A stretch of 64,000 nt of DNA from Flavobacterium macrobrachii. GTDB lineage: Bacteria > Bacteroidota > Bacteroidia > Flavobacteriales > Flavobacteriaceae. The stretch is taken from assembly GCF_014486675.1 (NCBI RefSeq), contig NZ_JACTAC010000001.1:62001-126000 (forward strand), in the 5' to 3' direction. Of the stretch, positions 7,744 to 16,510 are shown piece after piece. Numbering within the stretch: the stretch's first letter is position 1; each line of letters opens with the position of its first letter. Under the pieces are notes generated by a model. The model saw nothing but the letters and a program-made list of their open reading frames with translations, searched no databases and had not been told where the DNA came from. The translations under genes and the position numbers were made by a program.

Positions 7744-10467
7744 TTAAAATTTGTACTCTAATCCTAGTCCAAAAAAGGCACCTTTTTTATAGGTTAGTAC
7801 AGGAACATCTCCACCAGCATTTTCTTGAACCCTTTTGAATGTTGGATTTAAGATGTTTCTTGCATTCAAATTGATACCTAGATTTTTGTTCAGTTTAGTT
7901 TTTAAAACAAAGTCCAATGAACCCATTCCTTTGTCTACTAAATTTCCTTTGGTTTCAACTCCAAGCGCATAAAGTCTATCAGAATAATGAGCATAAATTA
8001 TTGTAGCTGTTACACTTTTATTATTTTGAAAATCTTTAGTATAAGATAAATCAGCATTTAACAAAAAGTCAGAAGCACCAGTAAATCCTGCTCTTTCGTT
8101 TGTTAAGTTAATGTTATAATCGGTTTCATTTCTAACTTTCTCTGAGTCTAATTCTTGATCAGTTTTCATATAAGAAGCATTAAATCCAGCCGAAAGTTTA
8201 TTGGTTAAATCGCCTTCGATTTCGAAGATATTTTTTCTAACTTCCAATTCAATTCCATATGCGTGTCCAGAATCTCCGGTATTGATGAAAGAAATATCAT
8301 TAGTTGAAGAAGCTAAAGTGATTTCGTTTATTGGGTCAATAATGTATTTTCCAAATGCTGTAACTGATATAAGTTCGTCATTTTTAAGGAAATATTCCCA
8401 TTTTAAATCGGCATTGTAATTTTGTGAAGGATATAAATTTGGGTTACCTACTTTTACTTCGGTTACATCTTCATAAATAAAAAGTGCTCTTTCTTTGAAC
8501 TGTGGTAAAGTATAAGTTTTACTTGCGCCAAATCTAAGGTTTTGTTTTTCGTTTACTTCGTATTTTAAAATAAGATTTGGTAAAAACTCATTTCTATTGA
8601 ATGAATTTGTATCAGCACCTAATTGTGTTCTCCATGAAACAGTTTGTTCTACTCTTTCAAAACGTAAACCAACTATTGAACTTAATTTTTCAGTCAATTT
8701 GTATTCTAAACTCGCAAAACTCGCGTGAATATTCTGTTCACCAGTGTAAGTTTGAGGGCGCAAACCACCAAAAGCTTCAATATTAAATAAACCATTACTG
8801 TAGTTTTCTTGGTTTAAAACGGTGTCTAGGTTATCTGGATTTACAACAGTATTCAACAAACCGTCAAAAAATCTAAAGTTAAATTGAATGGCTTCAAAAT
8901 CTCTGTTTTTAAATCTTCCGTTGTAACCAAGTGTGATTTTTCCTTTGGCTTCTCCATTTTCTTTATCGCCCAAAGCATAATTAAGCGCAAGATTAGCAGC
9001 AATTTCGTCTTCAGTTAAATTTTGATAATATCTGTGATTGTCTGTAATTGTGTTTTGTCCGAAAGTAAAACCATTCAAGTCTTCCTCAAATTTCAAAGTG
9101 TTTTGTGTTCTGTCTGGCATATCGCCTTTGATTTTGTTGTAAGACAAACCCCAGTCAAAATCAATCTTTTTTGTCAATTCGTGATTTCCTAATAATTGAT
9201 TAACAAATAGTGTATTTTCTATGTAAGTTCCTCTTTGTACTAAAATGTCAAATCCTTCAAAATCTCTATTGTAACCAAAATAACTATCCTTTAATTGTTC
9301 GGAAGAATTTACGAATAGAAAGTTGTAAGATATTTTATTCTTGCTATTGATTTTGTAATTTGCATTGAACATTCCAGTTGAATTCGTTTTGTATGCAAAT
9401 CGTTCTTGTTCAAATGATTTTAATTCAGCAGCTTGCGCACTAACACTTTGGTTTATTCCTTCTCTGTATTCATATCCATTGTTAAAGCCAGCGTTTGCAA
9501 ATAAATTTAATTTTCCTTCTTTGCCGATGTCAAATGATTTTCCAGCTTTAATTCCTATGTTTCCACCAAATGGACTTTCTTTTACTGGAACTAAACTGTT
9601 TTGAAAATTGTATCCAGATAATGGATTGTTTGGAACACCATAAGACGAATATCCAAATTGGTTTGGTCCGTCTTGAAGATAAAATTCACCGTTTTTCTCT
9701 ATTGCATTGGTATTGATTGTAGAACCCAAAGAAATTTCCAACATACCATTTCCTTTGTAATTCTTGGAAGAAATATTCACGTTTCCACCAGCAAAATCTC
9801 CCGAAATTCTAGAAGTATATACTTTATCAATAGAAATAGATTCTACAATATCAGTCGAAAAAAGATCAAGTGCAATGTTTTTCTTTTCAGGATCATTTGA
9901 AGGAACAGGTAAACCATTAATAGAAGTTGAATTATATCTGTCGCCAAGTCCACGAACATAAACATTGTTACTTCCTTCTTGTTTAGAAACTCCAGTCGTT
10001 TTAGCAACTGCCGATGCAACATCGCCAACACCTTTTCTGCTTAATTCTTGTGCACCAATTTCTTGTTTAACTTCTACAGCTTTCTTTTGGTCTAACAACA
10101 AAGCCGATTCTTTTTCACGATTTGTGGCTTTTTGAACAATAACATCTTGAAGCGTATAACTTCCAGAACCAATTGATTTATTTACAATAATGGTTTCGTT
10201 TTCTTTTACAATTACTTTTTCGGTAGCATTTTCATAACCTAGAAAACTAAATTCCAAAATATATTCTCCTGGAACGATAGCAATACTGAAACTTCCGTTT
10301 TCATCTGTATTAACCGCAATATTTTGTCCTTTTACCACTACATTTGCAAAAGGCAAAGGTTCGTTATTCAAATCTTTATCAGTAACAACACCTTTTATTG
10401 TTCCTTTGGTTTGAGCAAATCCTAAAACCGTAAATAACAAAGTGATAACAATTAATTTAAATTTCAT
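7744..10467 (-). CDS. TonB-dependent outer-membrane receptor with carboxypeptidase-like N-domain
   Basis: 907 residues. Signal peptide to about residue 18 (FTVLGFAQ), then a carboxypeptidase-regulatory-like beta-sandwich (GVVTDKDLNNEPLPFANVVV to about residue 95), the plug domain (about 110-230, with VYVRGLGDRYN and SISIDKVYTS) and a C-terminal 22-strand-type barrel ending in the aromatic KGAFFGLGLEYKF. Such receptors import large or scarce nutrients using TonB energy. It is divergent from a PhoB/PhoR-like pair (193-nt spacer), which suggests, but does not prove, phosphate or other nutrient control. The lipoprotein at 6473-7642 is the likely partner. Confidence 0.9.
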   Translation of the reverse strand: MKFKLIVITLLFTVLGFAQTKGTIKGVVTDKDLNNEPLPFANVVVKGQNIAVNTDENGSFSIAIVPGEYILEFSFLGYENATEKVIVKENETIIVNKSIGSGSYTLQDVIVQKATNREKESALLLDQKKAVEVKQEIGAQELSRKGVGDVASAVAKTTGVSKQEGSNNVYVRGLGDRYNSTSINGLPVPSNDPEKKNIALDLFSTDIVESISIDKVYTSRISGDFAGGNVNISSKNYKGNGMLEISLGSTINTNAIEKNGEFYLQDGPNQFGYSSYGVPNNPLSGYNFQNSLVPVKESPFGGNIGIKAGKSFDIGKEGKLNLFANAGFNNGYEYREGINQSVSAQAAELKSFEQERFAYKTNSTGMFNANYKINSKNKISYNFLFVNSSEQLKDSYFGYNRDFEGFDILVQRGTYIENTLFVNQLLGNHELTKKIDFDWGLSYNKIKGDMPDRTQNTLKFEEDLNGFTFGQNTITDNHRYYQNLTEDEIAANLALNYALGDKENGEAKGKITLGYNGRFKNRDFEAIQFNFRFFDGLLNTVVNPDNLDTVLNQENYSNGLFNIEAFGGLRPQTYTGEQNIHASFASLEYKLTEKLSSIVGLRFERVEQTVSWRTQLGADTNSFNRNEFLPNLILKYEVNEKQNLRFGASKTYTLPQFKERALFIYEDVTEVKVGNPNLYPSQNYNADLKWEYFLKNDELISVTAFGKYIIDPINEITLASSTNDISFINTGDSGHAYGIELEVRKNIFEIEGDLTNKLSAGFNASYMKTDQELDSEKVRNETDYNINLTNERAGFTGASDFLLNADLSYTKDFQNNKSVTATIIYAHYSDRLYALGVETKGNLVDKGMGSLDFVLKTKLNKNLGINLNARNILNPTFKRVQENAGGDVPVLTYKKGAFFGLGLEYKF

Positions 10468-10624
10468 TTTTGTTGTGTTTTATTTTGGCGCAAAGGAACT
10501 ACTCCAATGTAAAGACCACGTTACTCACTTATTAGTATTTTGTTTTGAAAATATTACCAAATTGTTATCATATTAAATAATGGTTAACTCAGTATTTCAT
10601 TTACGTATCATTTTGTATTATCTT

Positions 10625-10632
10625 TACTTTTG
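10625..10632 (+). promoter_or_regulatory. Bacteroidota -7 promoter element (TACTTTTG)
   Basis: Exact match to TAnnTTTG, 28 nt before the response-regulator ATG at 10661. The -33 half is weak. The 193-nt divergent spacer (10468-10660) is AT-rich and probably also holds the receptor promoter. Confidence 0.6.
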
Positions 10633-10660
10633 CATTGCTATTCTAAAATGATTGCATCAC

Positions 10661-11344
10661 ATGAAAAAAAAGGAAATTACCATTTTATTAGTCGATGACG
10701 AGCAAGATATTCTCGAAATTGTTGGCTACAATCTTGAGCAAGAAGGTTATCAAATCATCACGGCTTCCGATGGAAAAGAAGCTATTGCTAAAGCCAAAAA
10801 ACATTTGCCACAATTGATCATCATGGACGTAATGATGCCCGAAATGGATGGAATGGAAGCTTGCGAAAACATTAGAATACTTCCTGAACTTAGCAATGTA
10901 ATCATTACTTTCTTAACGGCTCGAAGCGAAGATTATTCTCAAGTAGCAGGTTTTGATGCTGGTGCCGATGATTATATTACAAAGCCAATCAAACCAAAAT
11001 TGTTGGTTAGTAAAGTAAAAGCATTACTACGAAGATTAAAAGAAGACGAAAAATCTACCGAAACTTTAAACGTAGCCGGAATCGAAATCAACCGCGAAGA
11101 ATACAAAATAATCAAAGACGGAAAAGAAATTATTTTGCCTCGAAAAGAATTTGAACTATTCTATCTTTTAGCTTCAAAACCTGGAAAAGTATTCAAGCGC
11201 GAAGAAATTCTGGATAAAGTTTGGGGTAACGAAGTTATCGTTGGCGGACGAACAATTGACGTACATATTCGTAAATTGCGCGAAAAAATCGACGAAGATT
11301 TATTCAAAACCATTAAAGGTGTTGGATACAAATTAGAAGGATAA
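10661..11344 (+). CDS. OmpR/PhoB-family response regulator
   Basis: 227 residues from ATG 10661 (a TTG three codons earlier is less likely). N-terminal receiver domain: acidic pair DDE (about residues 12-14), phospho-acceptor Asp in IIMDVMMPEMDG (about 54), FLTA and the KP near residue 106. The C-terminal winged helix (about 130-227) has PRKEFELFYLLASKPGKVFKREEIL and GGRTIDVHIRKLREKI, the DNA-recognition region of OmpR/PhoB proteins. The partner kinase starts 2 nt after the stop. The closest functional analogue is PhoB, but the signal here is unknown; the divergent TonB receptor is a plausible target. Confidence 0.9.
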   Translation: MKKKEITILLVDDEQDILEIVGYNLEQEGYQIITASDGKEAIAKAKKHLPQLIIMDVMMPEMDGMEACENIRILPELSNVIITFLTARSEDYSQVAGFDAGADDYITKPIKPKLLVSKVKALLRRLKEDEKSTETLNVAGIEINREEYKIIKDGKEIILPRKEFELFYLLASKPGKVFKREEILDKVWGNEVIVGGRTIDVHIRKLREKIDEDLFKTIKGVGYKLEG

Positions 11345-11346
11345 TA

Positions 11347-12390
11347 ATGGCAATAAAATTCAAGAAAACATACCGGTTTGCACTAGTTTCAACCACTTAT
11401 ATTACCCTTTTTTCAACTGGTTTTCTTGGATTATTATTGTGGTTTTTTGGCAAATTTTCATTCTCAATTTGTTTGCTTTTTGCCGTTTCAATGGCAACAT
11501 TTTCCTTCTTTGTGATACAATATCGTGTCGAAAAATTCATTTATCGAAGAGTAAAAAAAATCTACGATGATGTTTCGTTTCTCGAATCGACTTCCTTTAT
11601 CAATCAACCCATTACTACTGATATGGCAACGCTAACCAAACAGGTTAAAAAGTTTGCTACCGATAAAAAACTCGAAATCGAAACCCTAAAAGTCCGCGAA
11701 GAATACCGTAGAGAATTTATGGGAAATGTTTCTCACGAATTAAAAACACCACTTTTTACCGTTCAAGGTTATATATCAACACTGCTTGAAGGTGCAATGG
11801 ACGATAAAAAAGTGAGAAAAAAATACCTCGAACGTGCCGAAAAAGGTGTCGAACGATTGGTTTATATCGTAGAAGATTTAGACATGATTGCCAAATTTGA
11901 AATGGGCGAAATGAACCTCGATTTGTCTAAATTTAATATTGTGGAAGTTATTCAAAATGTTTTCGATTTGCTCGAAATGAACGCCGACAAAAAGAACATT
12001 ATTTTGATGTTTGACCGAAAGTATAACAAAGCCATCAACGTTTTTGCTGACAAGGATAAAATCCAGCAAGTTGTCACTAATTTGGTGATGAATTCCATAA
12101 AATACGGTAAAGAAAACGGCACAACAGAAGTTACCATTGAAGATTTAGTCGATAGTAAATTGATTGTTCGTATTCGAGATAACGGCGAAGGAATTGCAAA
12201 ACAACATCTTTCCAGAATTTTTGAACGCTTTTTTCGTGTGGATAAAAGTGGTGCGCGAAGCGAAGGTGGTTCTGGACTTGGACTTTCCATCGTAAAGCAT
12301 ATTATTGAAGCACACGGCGAATCGATTTATGTAGAAAGCGAATTTGGTAAAGGTTCCGAGTTTTCATTTACTATCGAAAAGGATAAATAA
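11347..12390 (+). CDS. PhoR-like sensor histidine kinase
   Basis: 347 residues. Two transmembrane helices (about 14-34 and 39-60) with almost no periplasmic loop, so the signal is probably sensed in or at the membrane. A short linker leads to the HisKA domain (VSHELKTPLFTVQGY, phospho-His about residue 130) and a HATPase domain with N box (VTNLVMNSIKYG), G1 (IRDNGEGI), F (FERFFRV) and G2 (GGSGLGLSIVKHI). Translationally close to the response regulator. Its 3' end overlaps the convergent glycosyltransferase gene by 27 nt. Confidence 0.9.
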   Translation: MAIKFKKTYRFALVSTTYITLFSTGFLGLLLWFFGKFSFSICLLFAVSMATFSFFVIQYRVEKFIYRRVKKIYDDVSFLESTSFINQPITTDMATLTKQVKKFATDKKLEIETLKVREEYRREFMGNVSHELKTPLFTVQGYISTLLEGAMDDKKVRKKYLERAEKGVERLVYIVEDLDMIAKFEMGEMNLDLSKFNIVEVIQNVFDLLEMNADKKNIILMFDRKYNKAINVFADKDKIQQVVTNLVMNSIKYGKENGTTEVTIEDLVDSKLIVRIRDNGEGIAKQHLSRIFERFFRVDKSGARSEGGSGLGLSIVKHIIEAHGESIYVESEFGKGSEFSFTIEKDK

Positions 12391-13440
12391 TTGTTTCCAA
12401 TGTATTTCTTCACTGATCTTTGGAAAACCACTGTATAACTGAATTTCTTGTAATTTTTCAATTCTAAAATCATCCTGATTTGCAAAAGGAATAATTCCTT
12501 TTTTCTTCAATCGTTTGGCGAGATATTCCTGTTCAAATTGTCCTGGAGTTGGAATAAAAAACGCTTTTTTCTCCAGTTTTACTAAATCCATAATTGTGGT
12601 ATAACCCGAACGACAAAGAACAGTTTCACTTTCGTTAAAAGCCTTTTCCAGTTCGGTTGAAGTCATAAAATTGCAAAAAGTGACGTGATTTTTTTGCTCC
12701 ATTTTTTGCGTTTCTTCCACTTTTCCTTTGATGAAAAGAATGTTACCGTCAAGGCTTTCAATTTCGTCAATTAGTTTGTCTTCCAAAATCGTTCGTTGCG
12801 GTTCTGGACCAGAAAGCAAAACCATCAAATCATATTTTTTAGGCAATTCTTTTTTCTCCAATCGGCTGAGAATTCCAATGTATTTTAAGTTTAGCGAATT
12901 GTCTTTTAAATGACCTAATTTTCCTGAAAAATTCACATTTTTATCAAAATCGGGAACCCAACATTCGGTAAAATTTTTAATAAAAAACTGATGCATTTTG
13001 CTCGAAATCCAAGTCGTTTTTCCCGATAAAACCGTGAGTTGATGCGTAATAAAAACACTCGGAATTTTTTTGCTATAAACACCAAGTCGATTGTCTGAAA
13101 TAATACCACACAAATCAAATTCCTTCACCCATTTTTTTACAATTTTTTTCTCTTCCAAAATAGCGTGAATGGTTTTTGGACTATTTTTTATCAATTTCCA
13201 CTTAAAATTTTCGGCTTTTTTGGCATATTCAATTTGATACGAAGGCAAATCTAAATGCATTAATTCAGGAAATTCTTTTTTGAGCAACGCCAAAGCATTT
13301 CCATCGGAAGCAATGATTGGTGTAAAACCATTTTTTTGCAATTCCCGAATGATTGGAATACATCGCGTAGCATGACCTAAACCCCAATTTAACGGAGCAA
13401 TCAAGATGTTTTTTTTATTTTGAGCGAATGGTTCGGGCAT
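12364..13440 (-). CDS. MurG-like (GT28-type) glycosyltransferase
   Basis: 358 residues from ATG 13440 (MPEPFAQNKKNILIAPLNWGLGHATR). The longer frame to 13518 adds a Lys/Arg-rich stretch in low-complexity DNA and is not favoured. The GLGHATR loop and the C-terminal block CRSGYTTIMDLVKLEKKAFFIPTPGQFEQEYLA are hallmarks of the GT-B fold shared with MurG and diacylglycerol glucosyltransferases: Gly-rich acceptor loop and UDP-sugar-binding site. It probably moves a sugar from a UDP donor to a lipid or surface acceptor on the inner face of the membrane. Convergent with and overlapping the kinase gene. Confidence 0.75.
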   Translation of the reverse strand: MPEPFAQNKKNILIAPLNWGLGHATRCIPIIRELQKNGFTPIIASDGNALALLKKEFPELMHLDLPSYQIEYAKKAENFKWKLIKNSPKTIHAILEEKKIVKKWVKEFDLCGIISDNRLGVYSKKIPSVFITHQLTVLSGKTTWISSKMHQFFIKNFTECWVPDFDKNVNFSGKLGHLKDNSLNLKYIGILSRLEKKELPKKYDLMVLLSGPEPQRTILEDKLIDEIESLDGNILFIKGKVEETQKMEQKNHVTFCNFMTSTELEKAFNESETVLCRSGYTTIMDLVKLEKKAFFIPTPGQFEQEYLAKRLKKKGIIPFANQDDFRIEKLQEIQLYSGFPKISEEIHWKQLFILFDSK

Positions 13441-13571
13441 TTTTGCTTTCCGTTTTCCCGCTTTCCGTTTCAATCTTTTATAATTACTTCTGTAATTATA
13501 AAAGGATTTCCACTTCAATCGGGGCTAATTTTTTTCTATTCGTTTACTAGGAATCAAATGGTTTACAGCTT

Positions 13572-13632
13572 TAACCCTGATTGAAGCGAAAATTTCCCGA
13601 TTTTTTTTCGGGAATTGTAGCGAAAAGCAGGA
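13572..13632 (+). repeat. Dispersed intergenic repeat family 1, copy b
   Basis: AACCCTGATTGAAGCGAAAA ... TAGCGAAAAGCAGGAA, with a central TTTCCCGA/TCGGGAA hairpin. Same ends and orientation as the copy near 220. The rest of the 13441-13737 gap is AT-rich with no further gene seen. Confidence 0.65.
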
Positions 13633-13737
13633 ATTACAATTACTGAAACAAACTACCGATTCGTTCCTAATCAAATGTAAAGATAAAACAGTTTGGTTTA
13701 CTGTATATTTCCTTATTTTTACCAAAAATTTAAGTTT

Positions 13738-14412
13738 GTGGGAAGTAAGAATAAATTAAAGCGATTTAAAGAAAACGATACGTTTGAAAATGTGTTGCAA
13801 CCAACTAGAGAAGAAGTTGTTAGTGGAAATTTTCAGTATAAAGGAAAATGGAATTCAGAGTTTTTCAAGAATGATAATCCGATTATTGTGGAGTTAGGCT
13901 GTGGAAAAGGTGAATATACGATTGGTTTGGCGCAACGAAATCCAAATGCAAACTATATTGGAATTGATGTAAAAGGTGCGCGTTTTTGGCGTGGTGCAAA
14001 AACGGCAGTTGAAAGCGGAATGAACAATACAGCGTTTGTTCGCACGCAAATTGAGTTGATTGAAGATATTTTTGCTGCACATGAAGTTGCCGAGATTTGG
14101 ATTACGTTTCCCGATCCGCAAATTAAATATAAGCGAACGAAACATAGAATGACCAATTCGGAGTTTTTGAAAATGTACAAACGAATTCTAAAACCCGATG
14201 GCGTTGTAAATTTAAAAACTGATAGCGAATTTATGCACGGTTATACACTTGGATTGCTTCATGGCGAAGGTCACGAGGTTTTGTATGCCAATCATAATGT
14301 GTATAAAAATGAAGGTTCGCCAAAAGAAGTAACTGAAATTCAAACGTTTTACGAAAATCAATATTTAGAAATTAACAAAGCAATTACGTATATTCGTTTT
14401 AAGATTAAATAG
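13738..14412 (+). CDS. trmB: tRNA (guanine-N7-)-methyltransferase
   Basis: SAM-dependent enzyme making m7G46 in the tRNA variable loop. Seen: the SAM-binding motif VELGCGKGEY, YIGIDVKGARFWRGA, and the family block IWITFPDPQIKYKRTKHRM, followed by KPDGVVNLKTDS. The frame extends upstream to 13693, but the family N-terminus GSKNKLKRF begins at a GTG at 13738, which gives 224 residues, the usual size. A GTG start is therefore assigned. Cytoplasmic; no close operon partners. Confidence 0.93.
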   Translation: MGSKNKLKRFKENDTFENVLQPTREEVVSGNFQYKGKWNSEFFKNDNPIIVELGCGKGEYTIGLAQRNPNANYIGIDVKGARFWRGAKTAVESGMNNTAFVRTQIELIEDIFAAHEVAEIWITFPDPQIKYKRTKHRMTNSEFLKMYKRILKPDGVVNLKTDSEFMHGYTLGLLHGEGHEVLYANHNVYKNEGSPKEVTEIQTFYENQYLEINKAITYIRFKIK

Positions 14413-14497
14413 TTTTTATTTGTATAATGTAAACTGTAAAATTGTATAATGTAATTATTCGGTTTTTCAATGTACAATATACATTTTACAATATACA

Positions 14498-15139
14498 ATG
14501 AGTGTTATACTTCCATTCTTATCGGGATTTGTAGCTGCGATTATTGGCATTTTTCCGCCAGGATTAATCAATATGACCGCAGCAAAAGTTAGTGTTACTG
14601 ACGGAAGAAGACGTGCTTTGGTGTTTGTTCTCGGTGCTTTGTTGGTAATTCTTGTCCAAACGTATATTTCGGTGATTTTTGCTCGATATATCAATAAGAA
14701 CGAAGAAGTTGTAGTATTGCTACGCGAAATTGGTTTGGGAATTTTTACCGTGATTTCGTTTTATTTTTTATTTTTTGCTAAAACTCCAAAAAAACAAATC
14801 GATAAAGAAAGCATTCAACTGAAAAGCAAACGAAGTCGTTTTTTTATGGGAATGTTGATTTCGGCAATTAATTTTTTCCCAATTCCATATTATGTTTTAG
14901 TAAGTATAACATTGGCATCTTATAAAATCTTCACTTTTGATGCTGTTTCTATTTATAGTTTGGTTTTTGGCGTAGTTGTTGGTTCGTTCTCGGTGTTTTA
15001 CTGTTATGTAGTTTTCTTCGAAAAGCTAAAATCCAAAACTGATTATTTCATAAAAAATATGAATACCATTATTGGTTTGGTTACAGGTTTTGTGGCAATT
15101 TTAACGTTAATAAATATCTTGAATTACCATTTTAATTAA
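14498..15139 (+). CDS. LysE-family small-molecule exporter
   Basis: 213 residues, about six transmembrane helices. The N-terminus (LPFLSGFVAAIIGIFPPGLINMTAAKVSVTDGRRRA) matches the LysE/RhtB pattern of a first helix with a PPG motif followed by a polar, basic loop. Family members export amino acids or related metabolites by proton exchange; the substrate here cannot be told. The 85 nt upstream contain an imperfect inverted repeat made of TGTATAATGTA / TACAATATACA units, low-complexity rather than clearly regulatory. The next gene starts 98 nt downstream. Confidence 0.8.
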   Translation: MSVILPFLSGFVAAIIGIFPPGLINMTAAKVSVTDGRRRALVFVLGALLVILVQTYISVIFARYINKNEEVVVLLREIGLGIFTVISFYFLFFAKTPKKQIDKESIQLKSKRSRFFMGMLISAINFFPIPYYVLVSITLASYKIFTFDAVSIYSLVFGVVVGSFSVFYCYVVFFEKLKSKTDYFIKNMNTIIGLVTGFVAILTLINILNYHFN

Positions 15140-15237
15140 GTTATTTCAAAAATCGGCTTTAATTTCAAAAACCAAAATCTGTAAATCTTTGGCAAAAAAA
15201 GAAATCCGATTAAAACTATTTAGAGAATTTCTATAAC

Positions 15238-15582
15238 ATGAAAAAAACATCAGAGAACGATAATTTTTTTGAACGAGTTTATGAAGTCGTTCGTCAAATT
15301 CCCGAAGGAAAAGTCACGTCGTATGGTGCAATTGCAAAAGCTTTGGGAGCAGCTCGTTCGGCTAGAATGGTTGGTTGGGCAATGAATGCAAGCCACAATA
15401 TAGAAGATGTTCCAGCGCATCGTGTCGTCAATAGAAAAGGATTACTTTCGGGGAAACATCATTTTGAAGGAACCAATTTAATGCAACAACTGTTGGAAAA
15501 CGAAGGAATTGAAATAGTTGATAATCAAATTGTAGATTTTGAAAAGCATTTTTGGATTCCAGAAATTAGTGAGCAGTTATGA
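15238..15582 (+). CDS. Alkyltransferase-like (ATL) DNA repair protein
   Basis: 114 residues homologous to the C-terminal DNA-binding domain of O6-methylguanine-DNA methyltransferase: KVTSYGAIAKALG (helix-turn-helix) and RMVGWAMN with the Arg finger. The active-site PCHRV is replaced by PAHRV (Ala60), so the protein cannot accept an alkyl group. In established ATL proteins this change gives binding of alkylated bases and hand-over to nucleotide-excision repair; that role is inferred here. The stop overlaps the start of the next gene by 4 nt (ATGA), so the two are translationally coupled. Confidence 0.88.
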   Translation: MKKTSENDNFFERVYEVVRQIPEGKVTSYGAIAKALGAARSARMVGWAMNASHNIEDVPAHRVVNRKGLLSGKHHFEGTNLMQQLLENEGIEIVDNQIVDFEKHFWIPEISEQL

Positions 15583-16469
15583 GAAAAGTAATTTTTATAT
15601 TCTTGGTATTGTTGTTTTCTTTTTGTTCCAAGAAAAAAGAGAATAATTTGCCACGACTTATTGTTCCAAAACAGAAAAATGTAGTTGAGGTCAATAGTAA
15701 AGAGATGCTACATATTTTTTATGCTAATATTTTAGCTCAAGGATTTGAAGAAGATATTAATGTAAATTATAATAAAGGTTTCTCGGAGGATAATCATAAA
15801 AACAATTATCAATGTTGTAAACATTTTGACACTATTTTACCCAAATATAATTTACACGTTATTATTGATACTTCATACACAGTAACTAATAATGGTTTTG
15901 AATATAAGTTTGTTAAAGTTCCACCAAAAGAATATCGATTTAAAAGAGTTGGTCTTATTGGCGGTAAATTACCTTCAAAAACTCTCAAAGAAAAATCCAT
16001 CAAGTTAATGCAACAATATATAAATACTTGTGTTAATCAAGAAAAAGCTATGGTAAATTGCTTTCCAGTTTTAATTAAAAATTGTGGTAATACAACCGCA
16101 TTTATAAAAGATGCTTATATTAAAATAATTCAAGAAGCAAAAGATGTTGATGGCATATGGAAACCAATCGAGTTTTCTTATAAAAGGTATGGTTGTATTG
16201 TCACAAGTCGATTATACAAGCTTAAACCTAAAAAATACATCGGTCTTTCAATGATTAAATACTACGGTAATTTCAAAACAAAAATTAGAACCAAACTTCA
16301 AATTAATAAACACTATTATTACTCAAATGAAATTGAAGGTAAAATAAATAGATCTCAATTTAATCAAGATAAAATATACGATTATGTTGATTTTGATTTA
16401 CAAAGGAAATTGGATTTAAAGGATTTTAATGAAATTAAAAGCCACTGTCTATTAAAAAATGATTTGTAA
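15579..16469 (+). CDS. Hypothetical lipoprotein
   Basis: 296 residues starting MRKVIFIFLVLLFSFCSKKKEN: a short lipoprotein signal with Cys about residue 16 followed by a Lys-rich stretch, which argues for inner-leaflet or periplasm-facing anchoring. The remaining sequence is Lys/Tyr-rich with a Cys-pair region (YQCCKHFD, about 77-84) and further Cys residues. I do not recognise a family. Coupled by a 4-nt overlap to the ATL gene, which has no obvious functional link. Ends inside a perfect inverted repeat shared with the convergent kinase gene. Confidence 0.6.
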   Translation: MRKVIFIFLVLLFSFCSKKKENNLPRLIVPKQKNVVEVNSKEMLHIFYANILAQGFEEDINVNYNKGFSEDNHKNNYQCCKHFDTILPKYNLHVIIDTSYTVTNNGFEYKFVKVPPKEYRFKRVGLIGGKLPSKTLKEKSIKLMQQYINTCVNQEKAMVNCFPVLIKNCGNTTAFIKDAYIKIIQEAKDVDGIWKPIEFSYKRYGCIVTSRLYKLKPKKYIGLSMIKYYGNFKTKIRTKLQINKHYYYSNEIEGKINRSQFNQDKIYDYVDFDLQRKLDLKDFNEIKSHCLLKNDL

Positions 16470-16510
16470 TTATTTCCTAATTTTCAAAAATTTACAAATA
16501 ATTACAAATC
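16461..16510. terminator. 15-bp perfect inverted repeat between convergent genes
   Basis: GATTTGTAATTATTT (16461-16475) and its exact complement (16496-16510), 20-nt loop. The left arm contains the stop of the lipoprotein gene and the right arm reaches the stop of the kinase gene. No long T-run, so it may act as an mRNA 3' stabiliser as much as a terminator. Confidence 0.6.

Noticed and set aside
13441-13737. Short frame at 13525-13725 on the minus strand
   Set aside because: It covers repeat copy b and the trmB start region; no conserved features.
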